Shown: positions 1 to 9,096, counted from the stretch's first letter. The stretch: DNA of 64,000 bases from CAWJNF01 sp963844235 (GCA_963844235.1 CAWJNF010000008.1:1302001-1366000); one strand, 5' to 3'. Program-made: numbers and translations. Notes: generated by a model from the letters alone, not told the origin.

Positions 1-629
1 TCGAGCCCGATCTCGGCCATCAACAGCGGCCGCTCGCCGGCGAGATTCTGAAGGCGGGCGAGATATCTCTCGAGCGCGACGCGCGTCTCGAGGTAGACGT
101 TGAAGCAGAGAACGTCGGCGAAGGACAGATCGAGGTACTCGGTGGACGGGTAGTTCACGTACGTCACGAGGCCGTCCGGATCCTCCTCCCGGACGGCGCA
201 GGCCAGTCGAGCGAGGAATCGTTCGACCGGCCGCCGGCCGTGCCAGCGAACGACGCCGGTCGGGATCTCGTTGCCGACGGCGTAGCACAGGACGGCGGGA
301 TGGCCGGAGCACTCCCGCACGCCGTCGCGCACCCGAGCCTCGATCGAACGCGTTCGTCTGCGCTCGTCGAGGAAGGTGACGTGCTGCTCCCACGGTAGCC
401 CGACCATCACGGAGAGCCCGCTCTCCTCGGCCTTGTCGAGAAGCCAACGCGGGGGCACGGTGTACGTTCGGATCGCGTTCAGCCCGGCGGCGGCGATGGC
501 TGCGAAGTCGGCCTCGACGCGTGAGGGCCGGCCGTAGACGTCTCCCTGGCGGTCGGGGCGGAAGGTGCCGTAGGTGACGCCGCGCACCCAGAGCTTCTCC
601 CCGCCGCGCACGAGGAACTTGCCCGCCAC
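1..629 (-). CDS. Glycoside hydrolase family 2-like TIM-barrel protein (partial)
   Basis: The gene runs off the left edge; the N-terminal 209 residues are visible. I chose the GTG at 629 (MAGKFLVRGGEKLWVRGV) because an in-frame stop lies about 90 bp upstream and homology-like sequence begins there. The fold-defining pieces of a clan-A retaining glycosidase are present: AGLNAIRTYTVPP near residue 48-60, the acid/base glutamate in VGNEIP (E121) and a second candidate catalytic glutamate in LLMAEIG (E206). Known family members cleave beta-linked sugars or act as transglycosidases. The two glycosyltransferase-like genes just upstream suggest a role in surface glycan or glucan metabolism; the substrate is unknown. 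Any C-terminal domain lies outside the window. Confidence 0.75.
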   Translation of the reverse strand, partial: MAGKFLVRGGEKLWVRGVTYGTFRPDRQGDVYGRPSRVEADFAAIAAAGLNAIRTYTVPPRWLLDKAEESGLSVMVGLPWEQHVTFLDERRRTRSIEARVRDGVRECSGHPAVLCYAVGNEIPTGVVRWHGRRPVERFLARLACAVREEDPDGLVTYVNYPSTEYLDLSFADVLCFNVYLETRVALERYLARLQNLAGERPLLMAEIGL

Positions 630-1011
630 GGTGGCCCGCGCGGCCCTCGTACCAGCGCCGCAGCTGGTTCCGACCGTATCCAAACGACCTCGCCTCTGTG
701 CGCTGCTAACGGGGTGGGCGAGGAATCATTCTTGCAACCTTGGCGACGCCGTGTGGAGGTGCTTACAACCTGCTTGCATCTCGTCGGTCGCCAGCCTCGG
801 GTAGGAAGCACGCGATGGAGACGAGTTGGACCGCAGCGAATCGCTTTTCGTGCTCACGTTCGCAATGCCTCCCACAGCTCGGCGGACGCCTGCGGGCCAT
901 TGTGGTGTGCTCGAAAGGCCATGCATCGGTCGGGCGGCGTTATCCACCACAACCCTGACGCTATCCACAGCCTCGGACCTCGGCCCTTGGGACTATCCAT
1001 AGCGTGGGAGC
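630..1011. other. 382-bp non-coding spacer with a TATCCA cluster
   Basis: No convincing gene lies between the glycosidase start and the end of the next gene. The stretch is visibly less GC-rich than its surroundings around 720-790. It holds three DnaA-box-like 9-mers (annotated separately) and presumably the promoter of the glycosidase. Confidence 0.6.
940..1001 (+). promoter_or_regulatory. Cluster of three DnaA-box-like 9-mers
   Basis: TTATCCACC (940-948), CTATCCACA (961-969) and CTATCCATA (993-1001) lie in the same orientation within 62 bp. The DnaA consensus is TTATNCACA, so they differ from it by one to two bases. No dnaA, dnaN, rpmH or gyrB is nearby, so a chromosomal origin is unlikely. 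A DnaA-titrating or regulatory cluster, or chance, are the alternatives. Confidence 0.3.
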
Positions 1012-2160
1012 TCAGGCGCGTTTCTCGAGCCGCTCGAGAAGGCCCCCGAGCACCACCGGCGCATCCAGGTGCTCCTCGGCGAAGGCGCGAGCGGCCTCGG
1101 AGCGAGCGTCGAGGTCCCGGACGATCTCCCGGGCGCCGGCTGTCGCTTCCTGAAGCGTTGCGAACGTCACGAGCCCTTCCGAACCGGGCAGACCGCCGCC
1201 GATCCCCGTGTCCTGGACGAGGGCCGGTCTCCCGCTCGCGAGGTAGGCGCCCGTGCGGTCGCTGAACCAGCCACACCGGCTCGCGACATAGACACCCTGA
1301 GCCACCGAGAACTCCGCACCCGAGCCCTGCACGTAGCGCCGGTAGGCGTTCGGATCGCCGGCGACCGCACGGGGATCGACCAGGCGCCAGCCGGCAGCGG
1401 CAAGGGAGGCGCGGTCGGCCTCGTCGGCCTCGTCGATCGCGAGCGCGAGCTCGAACGCGAACGGCACGTGCCGGGGCAGCTCGAGGAAACGGCGGAACTC
1501 GTGCGCCTTCTGACCGTAGAGGACGCCCTCGTGCTCGACCCGGCCGTAGGCGCCGCGCCAGCTCGCCACCGTGGTGAACCTCGGCTCTGCCGAGGGCGGG
1601 ACGGCCGGCCACTCGCCGAGGTCGATCGGCGGCAGGGTCGGAGTCCAGTCGAGGCCGCCGGTCGGAAGACCGCAGCTGCTCGAGCCGACGGCGAGCCCGA
1701 CGGTGACGAAGGCGTCGTGACCGTCGAGCCTGGCGTCGAGACCCTGCGCGTGCCAGAGCTGCGTGTACCCGGGATCGACGTCGACGTACACCTTGCGCCG
1801 AGCGCCTGCCGCGGCACCGCTCAAAGGCAGGTGGCCGCTGATGTTGACGAGCAAGTCGGCGTCCGCGGGGACCTGCCGCGCGGTGACGCGATCGAGCCCC
1901 ACGCACGCGTGCCCGTCCGCCGTGAGCAGCGCCGCGCGCCCGTCGAAGCCGAACTCGCTCGCCACCGACAGGAAGTACGCGGCCTCCTCGCTCGTCTGCA
2001 GCGTTTCGGCCGACGCCGTACGGTCGAGCTGCTCGAGCAGATACACGTCGTAGCCGAGCGTGCGAAGCCCGAGCGCCCAGCCCAGCCTGACCCACGCCTC
2101 CCCGCCGTGGTAGAGCTTGTTCGCGATCGCCCCCGCCACCACGGCGACGGGCAGGCTCAT
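1012..2160 (-). CDS. Glycosyltransferase-like protein, paralogue A
   Basis: 382-residue soluble protein with no signal peptide. It is clearly paralogous to the gene directly upstream: both open with a hydrophobic strand and a GG(E/H)AW turn, both contain Y/F-(V/I)D(V/I)DPG(Y/F)xQLW, SWRGxY, a G.KAHEFRRF / GLRVHQFRRF helix, and a late GRPALVQDTG segment. The last motif and its placement resemble the nucleotide-sugar-binding half of GT-B glycosyltransferases, which is the basis of the call; no family-defining catalytic residue is certain. The ATG overlaps the stop of paralogue B by 4 bp (ATGA), so the two are co-translated. The product may be a heteromer with paralogue B, or the pair may act on successive sugars. 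Confidence 0.55.
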   Translation of the reverse strand: MSLPVAVVAGAIANKLYHGGEAWVRLGWALGLRTLGYDVYLLEQLDRTASAETLQTSEEAAYFLSVASEFGFDGRAALLTADGHACVGLDRVTARQVPADADLLVNISGHLPLSGAAAGARRKVYVDVDPGYTQLWHAQGLDARLDGHDAFVTVGLAVGSSSCGLPTGGLDWTPTLPPIDLGEWPAVPPSAEPRFTTVASWRGAYGRVEHEGVLYGQKAHEFRRFLELPRHVPFAFELALAIDEADEADRASLAAAGWRLVDPRAVAGDPNAYRRYVQGSGAEFSVAQGVYVASRCGWFSDRTGAYLASGRPALVQDTGIGGGLPGSEGLVTFATLQEATAGAREIVRDLDARSEAARAFAEEHLDAPVVLGGLLERLEKRA

Positions 2161-3287
2161 TCGGCCTCCTCCAGCAGCCGTCCCAGGACGAGCCGCGCGT
2201 CGAACTCCGTCTCCGCCAGCCGTCGGGCAGCGGCAGCATGGCGCTCCGCGTTCCTGCGGATATCGCGGGCGCCGGCGACCGCCTCGTCGAGCGTCGAGAA
2301 GGTCAGGAGGCCCTCACCGATCGGATAGAGGCGACCGAGCCCGGTGTCCTGGACGAGCGCGGGGCGCCCACAAGCGAGCGCACAAATCGTCCTGTCGCCG
2401 AGCCAGCCGCTGCCTGTCTGGACGTACATGTCCTTCGCCACGGTGACCTCGGCGAGCGCGCCCTGGACGAAGCGGAGATATGCGGCCGGATCCGCGGCGA
2501 CATCGCGCGGGCGGAGCACGGTCCAGCCGCCTGCGCGCAGGAGCTCGAGGTCGCCGGCATCCTCAGGGTCGATGTCCAGCGCAAGCTCGAACCCCGCCTC
2601 GGCGAGTCGGGGTAGGGCGGCGAAGCGGCGAAACTGATGCACGCGTAGGCCGTACGTCCTGCCGTTGAACTCGACCGGTGCGTACGGCCCGCGCCAGCTC
2701 CCCACGCTGCGGAAGCACGGGCCTCCCCGGCCAGGCGGGCACTGGCTGAGGACAACCGGGTGAGGGAGCCGGATCCATTCGAGCCCGCAGGTCGGAACCT
2801 GGCAGGTCGCCTCTCCGAGGTTCCGCCCGACCGTGGCGAACACGTCGTGGCCCTCGAAGATGTCAGCCTGCCCGAGCTCACGCCAGAGCTGACCGAAACC
2901 CGGATCGATGTCGATGAAGACGCGCCGCCGCGACGCGGCGAGCAGATCCTGATCGCGGATGAAACCCATCACGTTCACGAAGAGGCGAGCCCCGCGCATC
3001 CGGGCGAGAAGCTCCGCACGCGGGATTCCCTCCGTCGAACGCCCGCTCCCGAGGAGGACGCCGTACGAGTTGCCCAGGCCCGCGTCGTCCATGACGGCTC
3101 GCAGCCAGTCCAGCGCCGCCCGGCGCTCGACCGGGTCCGGCAGCATCGACTCGTCCAGCCGGTCGATCACGGTCACGTCGAAGCCGAGCTCCCGGAACCC
3201 GTGCGCGAACTGCAGGAGCGCCCACGCATGTCCGCCATACCCCGGCCGCTGGACCATGGCGGCACCCACCACGACCGATTCCGCCAT
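2157..3287 (-). CDS. Glycosyltransferase-like protein, paralogue B
   Basis: 376 residues from the ATG at 3287 (MAESVVVGAAMVQRPGYGGH). An open frame continues upstream but its composition there is that of an antisense shadow of tag, so the inner ATG is preferred. It shares with paralogue A the early G.GGHAW element, the VFIDIDPGFGQLW motif (A: VYVDVDPGYTQLW), GSWRGPYAPV and the late CGRPALVQDTGLG segment typical of a nucleotide-sugar pocket. An 83-bp spacer separates it from tag upstream, so it may have its own promoter, although none is obvious. Function inferred: transfer of a sugar to an unknown acceptor, together with the neighbouring glycosidase. Confidence 0.55.
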   Translation of the reverse strand: MAESVVVGAAMVQRPGYGGHAWALLQFAHGFRELGFDVTVIDRLDESMLPDPVERRAALDWLRAVMDDAGLGNSYGVLLGSGRSTEGIPRAELLARMRGARLFVNVMGFIRDQDLLAASRRRVFIDIDPGFGQLWRELGQADIFEGHDVFATVGRNLGEATCQVPTCGLEWIRLPHPVVLSQCPPGRGGPCFRSVGSWRGPYAPVEFNGRTYGLRVHQFRRFAALPRLAEAGFELALDIDPEDAGDLELLRAGGWTVLRPRDVAADPAAYLRFVQGALAEVTVAKDMYVQTGSGWLGDRTICALACGRPALVQDTGLGRLYPIGEGLLTFSTLDEAVAGARDIRRNAERHAAAARRLAETEFDARLVLGRLLEEAE

Positions 3288-3370
3288 TCCCTGGATGATG
3301 CGGGCCGCGCCCAAAACTGGCGCATCGAGCAGATCACGCGACGATCCCGCAAGCCGCCGGCGCGTCTCGG

Positions 3371-3940
3371 TCAGACCTCCGCGTGACGGAAGCAGGTGAC
3401 GACGTGGTCGTTGACGAGCCCGCACGCCTGCATGAACGCGTAGCAGACGGTCGGCCCGACGAAGCGAAATCCCCGGCGCTTCAGATCCTTGCTCATGGCC
3501 TTCGACTCGGCCGTCTCGGCGGGGATCTCGCCGAGCGTCGTCCAGTCGTTCACCATGGGCTCGCCGCCGACGAAATCCCACAGGTAGGCGGCCAGGCTGC
3601 CGTGCTCCTCCTGCACGACCAGCGTCGCACGCGCGTTCGCGACCGCCGACTCCACCTTGAGGCGGTTGCGAACAATGCCTGCATCGGCCAGCAGCCGCTC
3701 GACGTCATCCGGGCCGAAGCGCGCGACGGCTTCTACGTCGAACCCGGCGAAGGCACGCCGGTAGCCCTCGCGCTTGCGCAGGATCGTCGCCCACGAGAGG
3801 CCGGCCTGAGCGCCTTCGAGGACCAGCATCTCGAACAGATGGCCGTCGTCGCGTGAGGGAACGCCCCACTCCTCGTCGTGGTAGGCGAGATAGAGGGGGT
3901 CGCCGGGCGGCGCCCACCCGCAGCGCGCCCGTTCGCTCAC
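3371..3940 (-). CDS. tag: DNA-3-methyladenine glycosylase I
   Basis: 189 residues, the usual length for Tag. It excises 3-methyladenine from alkylated DNA as the first step of base excision repair. The start is the GTG at 3940, overlapping the leuB stop by 4 bp (GTGA). The structural zinc site known from the E. coli enzyme can be traced: C7 and H21 at the N-terminus (RCGWAPPGDPLYLAYHDEEW) and H179/C183 at the C-terminus (NDHVVTC). The conserved glutamate in MLVLEGAQAGLSW and the hydrophobic adenine pocket region are present. Placement behind leuB looks like operon convenience rather than a shared pathway. Confidence 0.93.
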   Translation of the reverse strand: MSERARCGWAPPGDPLYLAYHDEEWGVPSRDDGHLFEMLVLEGAQAGLSWATILRKREGYRRAFAGFDVEAVARFGPDDVERLLADAGIVRNRLKVESAVANARATLVVQEEHGSLAAYLWDFVGGEPMVNDWTTLGEIPAETAESKAMSKDLKRRGFRFVGPTVCYAFMQACGLVNDHVVTCFRHAEV

Positions 3941-4924
3941 GCGTGGTTCGCGAGGGCCGCCAGAACCGCGTCGCCGAACTGGACGGTGGTCGCCGTCCCG
4001 CCCAGATCGGGGGTCGGCACCTCGCCGAGCGCCTGGTCGACGGCCGCGTCGAGCCGGTGCGCCTCGTCGTGGCGCCCCAGCCCATGCGCCAGCATGAGCG
4101 CCGTCGAGCGCAGCATGCCGGCCGGGTTGGCGATCCCCTTGCCCGCGATGTCGGGGGCCGAGCCGTGCACGGGCTCGAAGATGCCGGGGCCGCTCCCGCC
4201 CAGGCTGGCCGAGCCGGCAAGCCCGAGACCACCCGTGACCGCCGCCGCCTCGTCGGAGAGGATGTCGCCGAACATGTTGTCCATGACGAGCGTGTCGAAG
4301 CGCTCGGGAACCTGGACGAGCTGCATGGCGGCGTTGTCGACCAGGATGTGCTCGAACTCGACGTCGTCGTAGTCGCCGGCCACCTCCGCTGCGACCCGCC
4401 GCCACATCCGCGACGTCTCGAGCACGTTCGCCTTGTCGACCGACGTGAGCCGCCGGCGCCGCGTGCGGGCGAGCTCGAAGGCCTGCCTGACCACACGCTC
4501 GACCTGGCCCGGATGGTATTCGCACGTGTCGAAGACGGTGCCGTCCTCGCGTACGCCCCGGGCACCGTAGTAGATACCGCCGATCAGCTCGCGGACGATG
4601 AGCAGATCGACGTCGCCCTGGCGTGCCGGGCGCAGGTTCGCGAAGAGGCCGAGCTCGGCCCGCAGCTTCATGATCCCCTGCTCCGGGCGCACGTCGGCGG
4701 CGTCGAACTCGGGATGCCCGACCGGCGCCTTCAGGATTGCGTCCGCTCCGCGGCAGGCCGCGAGCGTCTCGTCGGGGAGCGGGACACCGGTCGCCCGGAT
4801 CGCCTCCCCCCCGAAGAGGCGCTCCTCGATCTCGACGTCGGGAAGCAGAGCCTCCAGCACGCGGCCGTGCCTCGGCCGCGACCTCGGGGCCGATGCAGTC
4901 GCCCGGCAGCAGCACGATCTTCAC
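3937..4924 (-). CDS. leuB: 3-isopropylmalate dehydrogenase, reading frame broken by one extra base
   Basis: Oxidises 3-isopropylmalate in leucine synthesis (NAD-dependent). The start is the GTG at 4924 (VKIVLLPGDCIGPEVAAEA); the frame then shifts by one base between about 4860 and 4872, after which VLEALLPDVEIEE... runs on to the stop at 3937. Removing one base restores a 328-residue protein of normal layout. Diagnostic segments: RELIGGIYYGARG, the SVDKANVL active-site helix, MDNMFGDILSDEAAAVTGGLG, and HGSAPDIAGKGIANP. GDCIGPE replaces the usual GDGIGPE. Being 328 residues it is a little short for LeuB; a tartrate/isocitrate dehydrogenase-family relative is the alternative. The break is probably a sequence error (see findings). 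Confidence 0.8.
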
Positions 4925-4940
4925 GTGCGACTGCCTGGCG

Positions 4941-4969
4941 GTAGGGGCCGGATGAGACCCGGCCCCTAC
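4941..4969. repeat. Dispersed palindrome, copy 1
   Basis: Arms GTAGGGGCCGG and CCGGCCCCTAC around a 7-base centre (ATGAGAC). It lies between the stop of the first isochorismatase-family gene and the leuB start, in tandem genes. The member with the longest arms of the asymmetric type. Confidence 0.9.
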
Positions 4970-4981
4970 GCGGTCGCCGGC

Positions 4982-5630
4982 TCACGCCGACCAGACGGAC
5001 GGCACGCTCTCGACGTACTCGAGCGCTTCCTGCGAGCGAGACGACGTCGGCGTACTTCGCCTGGATGTCGAACAGATTCGCCTCGTGCGGCGCCTGCGCG
5101 CGGTCGCCGACGCACTCGCGCGGAACGAGCGTCGGCCAGCCGTGCTGGAGCAGGTCGACCGCCGTGGCGCGGACGCAGCCCGACGTGGTCGCCCCGCAGA
5201 GGATCACGGTGTCGACGCCCTGGGTCAGGAGGATCGTGGCGAGGTTCGTGCCGAAGAAGCCCGACGCGCCCTTCTTCAGCACAACGGGCTCGTCGTCGCG
5301 GGGGTCGAGCCGCGGGTCGACCTCGACCCATGGCCCGTCGAGCTGGAGCTCGGCGAGCGCAGGCGCCTTCTGTACCCAGAGGCCGCCGTCGCGCAGATGC
5401 GGCTCGAGCCCGATGGTCGTGTAGACGACCGGGTGGCCCTTCGCCCGCGCCGCGTCGAGGAGCCGCCTCGTGGCCTCGACCTCGGCGCTGAGGTCGGAGC
5501 CGAGTATGCACTCCGGGTCGGTGAACCCGCAGGTGAAGTCGATGACGAGGACGCCGGGCCGCTCACCCCAGGTGAGCGACTGCCCGAGCCGCGCCTCCCG
5601 GTAGACCTCGCGTGCCTGCTCGTCGGACAT
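4982..5630 (-). CDS. Isochorismatase-family amidohydrolase 1 (N-carbamoylsarcosine amidase-like), frame broken near its end
   Basis: Cysteine amidohydrolase of the N-carbamoylsarcosine amidase/maleamate amidase type. The triad can be placed: D31 (LVIDFTCGFTDP), K119 (VVLKKGASGFFGT) and C152 (GATTSGCVRATAVD). It is paralogous to the gene at 13689-14354. Near the C-terminus the frame shifts by one surplus base at about 5031-5034: the expected helix (VSL then QEALEYVESVPSVWSA) is found one base further on and ends at the TGA at 4982. Correction gives 215 residues. It starts 2 bp after the hydantoinase stop, so the two are co-transcribed; a carbamoyl- or amide-product of that enzyme is a natural substrate, which is inference. 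Confidence 0.8.
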
Positions 5631-5632
5631 GC

Positions 5633-7045
5633 CTAGACCACCGCCTTCTGTGCCACGAGCTCTTCCCCGAAGCGGGCGCGCTTCACGAACTGGCCCGCGC
5701 CGGGCTGGCCGACGAGCTCATCGTTCTCGACGATCACCTGGCCGCGCACCATGACGACGTCGGGTGCGCCGACGACCTGCGTGCCTTCGAAGAGGTTGTA
5801 GTCCACGTTCGAGTGGTGCGTGGCCGCCGAGATCGTGTGCGGCTTCTCCGGATCCCAGACGACGATGTCCGCGTCGGAGCCGGGCGCGATCGTCCCCTTT
5901 CGCGGATACAGGCCGAAGGACTTCGCGACGTTCGTGGAGACGAGCTCGACGAAGCGGTTCCACGAGAGCCGCCCCTCGCTCACGCCGAAGTGGTGCAGCA
6001 TGTGCAAGCGGTTCTCGATCCCGGGACCGCCGTTCGGGATCTTCGAGAAGTCGTCCTTGCCGAGTGTCTTCTGCCCGTCCCAGTTGAAGGGGCAGTGGTC
6101 CGTGGAGACGACCGAGAGCACGTCCGTCGCGAGCGCATGCCAGAGGTGCTCCTGATTCTCCTTCGGCCTGGGCGGCGGCGTGTAGATGTACTTGCCGCCC
6201 TCGAAGTTCGGCTGATCGAGCGCGGTCTCGTCGATGAAGAGGTACTGCGTGCAGGTCTCGCCCCACGCCTGCCAGCCCTTCGTGCGCGCCTGGTCGATCG
6301 GGTCGATCGCCTCCTTGCAGGAGACGTGGACGACGTAGAGCGGGCAGCCGGCGACCCGTGCCAGCTGGATGGCCCGGTTCGTGGCCTCGCCCTCCGTGAT
6401 GGGAGGTCGGGTCCGCGCGTGCCAGACGGGCTCGGTGTGGCCCTCGGCGACCGCCTTCTTGACGAGCACGTCGATCGCATCGCCGTTCTCGGCATGCACC
6501 ATCACGAGCGCGCCGGTCTCGGAGGCGACCGACATCGTCCTGAAGAGCGTCTCGTCGTCCACCATGACGGCGCCCTTGTAGGCCATGAACAGCTTGTAGG
6601 AGGTGACGCCCTCGTCCGGGAGCTTGGCGAGGTCGTCCAGCGTCCCGCCCTCACGCAGGTCGGTGACGCCGATGTGGAAGCCGACGTCGATCACCGGCTT
6701 GCAGCGCTCGATCTTCTCCTGGTACTTCTCGAGCGCCGCCGGGAACGACTCGCCGGGCGTCTGCATGCAGAAGTCGATCAAGCAGGTGGTGCCGCCGAAC
6801 GCCGCCGACGTCGTGCCCGAGGTGAAGTCGTCGCAGGTGACCGTGCCACCGAACGCCATCTCGAGGTGCGTGTGCGGGTCGATGGCGCCCGGCATGACGA
6901 CCTTGCCGGTCGCGTCGATCACCTTGTCGGCGGGGACGTCGAGCGCCTGGCCGACCAGCGTCACCGTCCCGTTGTCGGCGAAGACGTCGCCGACGTAGTC
7001 GTCCGAGGCGGTGACGATTCGGCCACCTTTGATCAGCACGGACAT
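5633..7045 (-). CDS. Dihydropyrimidinase / D-hydantoinase (cyclic amidohydrolase)
   Basis: 470 residues, the family's normal length. It hydrolyses a cyclic amide bond (dihydropyrimidine, hydantoin or imide) with a binuclear metal centre. All ligands are visible: H58 and H60 (DPHTHLE), carboxylated K151 (TSYKLFMAYKG), H184 (VHAENGD), H240 (YVVHVSCKEA) and D316 (VSTDHCPF). The start at 7045 has a good AGGGAGA ribosome site. It follows a complete ABC importer in the same orientation after about 100 bp and is followed by an amidase after 2 bp, the classical cyclic-amide then carbamoyl/amide hydrolysis order. The exact ring opened cannot be told from sequence; allantoinase is less likely given the SYKLFMAYKG segment. 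Confidence 0.88.
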   Translation of the reverse strand: MSVLIKGGRIVTASDDYVGDVFADNGTVTLVGQALDVPADKVIDATGKVVMPGAIDPHTHLEMAFGGTVTCDDFTSGTTSAAFGGTTCLIDFCMQTPGESFPAALEKYQEKIERCKPVIDVGFHIGVTDLREGGTLDDLAKLPDEGVTSYKLFMAYKGAVMVDDETLFRTMSVASETGALVMVHAENGDAIDVLVKKAVAEGHTEPVWHARTRPPITEGEATNRAIQLARVAGCPLYVVHVSCKEAIDPIDQARTKGWQAWGETCTQYLFIDETALDQPNFEGGKYIYTPPPRPKENQEHLWHALATDVLSVVSTDHCPFNWDGQKTLGKDDFSKIPNGGPGIENRLHMLHHFGVSEGRLSWNRFVELVSTNVAKSFGLYPRKGTIAPGSDADIVVWDPEKPHTISAATHHSNVDYNLFEGTQVVGAPDVVMVRGQVIVENDELVGQPGAGQFVKRARFGEELVAQKAVV

Positions 7046-7149
7046 CTGTGTCTCCCTTCTCGCGGCGGGCCACCCCGCACGGGCCGGACGGGATCGGGCC
7101 CGTCTCGTGCACGGTATCGCTCAGCCGCCCTCTGCCGCCGGGCGTTCCG

Positions 7150-8106
7150 CTAGGTGGCTCTGGCGCCGCCGGACGCGGTGTCGCGCGGGAGCTCGAGCTC
7201 CAGTCCCTCGACCTCCCCGAGCTCCTCGGCCACCTGAGCCTCGAGTGGCACCTGCGCGGCGCCACGGCGGCGGCGCAGGACGATTGCCGCGGCGATGAGC
7301 ACGATCGCGACGACGACGAGGATGAAGATGGTCGTGGCCGTCCCGAGCGCGTACAGGTCCGGCCGGATCACCGAGCCGGTCGTGAGCGCGAAGATCTGGA
7401 TCGGCAGCGTGAGCGTGCCCGAGGCGATGACGAGCGCGGTCCGGTCGTACTCGTTCCACGAGAGGACGAAGCCGAACAGGAACGCGCCGAAGAGACCCGT
7501 CCAGATCAGCGGGAGAGTCACCTCGCGGAACGTGCGCGGGGTGGACGCGCCGAGATCACGTGCCGCCTCCTCGACCCGGACGTCGTAGCGGTTCCAGACC
7601 GCGACCATGACGAGGAAGCCGAACGGAATCGCCCAGACGACCCCCGTCCCGATGGCTGCGAGCCCGCCGAACTCGGTCAGGACGCTCGGCCAGTCGAAGT
7701 CCTTGCCCATGAACTGCCAGAAGAGCGACGTGCCGAGGCTGAGGAGGAAGCCGGGGGTCATCAGGGCGAGCATGATCACGTAGAAGAGGACGCCGTCCCC
7801 GGGGAAGCGGCGCCTGAACGCCATCGACAGCGAGAGCGAGAGCAACGACGCGAGCGCACCGCACATGAGCGCCAGATAGAGCGACGAGATGGCGGCGGAT
7901 CGGATCTCGGTCGCATGTGAGCTCGGGATCGAGTCGTCGAAGAGCGACTGCCACCAGTTACCGCTGAAGCCCTGCATCGGGAAGTACGGGCTCCCGTTCT
8001 CGCCCTGGAAGGACAGGATCGCCATCAGGATCGCGGGCAGGTAGAGGACAGCCGTGAAGAGGACGAAGTACGCCCCCAGCACCCATTTGGAGAGCCTCCC
8101 CCCCAC
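7150..8106 (-). CDS. ABC transporter permease, spermidine/putrescine (PotC-like) type
   Basis: 318-residue inner-membrane permease with six hydrophobic segments. The first is WVLGAYFVLFTAVLYLPAIL, and the cytoplasmic coupling (EAA) loop reads EEAARDLGAS...FREVTLPL. This is the second permease of the importer. It lies 3 bp after its partner. A charged Arg/Glu-rich C-terminal tail of about 40 residues follows the last membrane helix, somewhat longer than in E. coli PotC. The transporter family carries polyamines, but also opines, amino acid derivatives and other small organic cations, so the substrate should be judged from the hydantoinase/amidase genes next to it. Confidence 0.87.
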   Translation of the reverse strand: MGGRLSKWVLGAYFVLFTAVLYLPAILMAILSFQGENGSPYFPMQGFSGNWWQSLFDDSIPSSHATEIRSAAISSLYLALMCGALASLLSLSLSMAFRRRFPGDGVLFYVIMLALMTPGFLLSLGTSLFWQFMGKDFDWPSVLTEFGGLAAIGTGVVWAIPFGFLVMVAVWNRYDVRVEEAARDLGASTPRTFREVTLPLIWTGLFGAFLFGFVLSWNEYDRTALVIASGTLTLPIQIFALTTGSVIRPDLYALGTATTIFILVVVAIVLIAAAIVLRRRRGAAQVPLEAQVAEELGEVEGLELELPRDTASGGARAT

Positions 8107-8109
8107 GAG

Positions 8110-9096
8110 CTAGAGCTCCTCGCGGAGGTTCGAGAAGCGGAGCATGACGAAGACGCCGAGCATCATGGCCAGGACGAGGAAGACCGCCGAGGCCGCGGCG
8201 ATCGGGTACTGGATGCCGACGATGTAGTTCTGGACGATCGTCCCCACCGACGCGACCTGGCCGGCGCCGACGAGCCGTGTCGTGCCGTAGTCGCCCATCG
8301 TCAGCACGAAGACGAAGATGGAGCCGATCACGATCCCCGGCATCGTCTGCGGGATGATCACCTCGCGGAAGCTCTTGAACCAGCTCGCGCCGAGGTCGCG
8401 GGCCGACTCGAGCGCGCTCCGGTCGACCTGGGCGAGCATGAAGAACAGCGGCGTGACCATGAACAGGATGTAGAGCTGGATCAGGAACAGCGTGACCGAG
8501 AGACGTGAGAAGCCGAGGATCTCGAGCGGCTCGTCGATCAGCCCGATGTCCTGCAATACCTGGTTCACGGCGCCGTTGCGGCCCATGAGCGGGTACTGCC
8601 ACGCCACCGCGCGGATCAGGTAGCTGGTCAGGAACGGCGCCAGGAGGACGAGGAAGAGGGCCACCTGGTTGCGCAGGCTCGTCACCTGGAACGTCAGGAA
8701 GTAGGCGATCGGAAAGCCGAGGATCAGGCAGGCTCCGACGACGATCAGCGCGACGAAGAAGCTGTCCTTGAGCTGATCCCAGTAGACGTCCGACCCGAAC
8801 AGCGTCCGGTAGTTCTCGAGCGTGAAGTCCTTCTCGAAGCCGGTCAGGCTCGGCGTCCAGAAGGACACGAGGATGATCATGACGACCGGGCCGACGAGGA
8901 AGAAGAGCAGCCAGAGGGCGCCCGGCGCGGCCCAAGCCGCCGTGATCAGACCGCGTCGCCCGCCGGTCTTGCCCGCCGCTGCAGTGCCGAGGGCCCGCTC
9001 GGCCGGCGCCTGCTCGACGATCCCCTCGACCTGCTCGATCTCCGCGACGTCGAGGCGCGGCGTCTGGCGGTCGTCAGGCCCCGAGGAGCTGGACAT
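8110..9096 (-). CDS. ABC transporter permease, PotB-like
   Basis: 328 residues. A hydrophilic N-terminus of about 50 residues precedes the first helix (AAWAPGALWLLFFLVGPVVM). The coupling loop ESARDLGASWFKSFREVIIP is the EAA motif that docks to the ATPase. The start at 9096 overlaps the end of the ATPase gene by 23 bp, indicating tight translational coupling. It pairs with the permease at 7150-8106 to form the channel of the importer. Confidence 0.87.
   Translation of the reverse strand: MSSSSGPDDRQTPRLDVAEIEQVEGIVEQAPAERALGTAAAGKTGGRRGLITAAWAAPGALWLLFFLVGPVVMIILVSFWTPSLTGFEKDFTLENYRTLFGSDVYWDQLKDSFFVALIVVGACLILGFPIAYFLTFQVTSLRNQVALFLVLLAPFLTSYLIRAVAWQYPLMGRNGAVNQVLQDIGLIDEPLEILGFSRLSVTLFLIQLYILFMVTPLFFMLAQVDRSALESARDLGASWFKSFREVIIPQTMPGIVIGSIFVFVLTMGDYGTTRLVGAGQVASVGTIVQNYIVGIQYPIAAASAVFLVLAMMLGVFVMLRFSNLREEL

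Noticed and set aside
854..2239. Long overlapping open frames on the opposite strand of real genes throughout the window
   Set aside because: They are Arg/Pro/Gly-rich shadows caused by high GC; none shows family motifs, and codon-position bias favours the annotated strand.
3371..4924. A single 517-residue protein joining the leuB start to tag
   Set aside because: The middle is an out-of-frame reading of leuB; it exists only because the extra base near 4866 aligns the leuB start with the tag frame.
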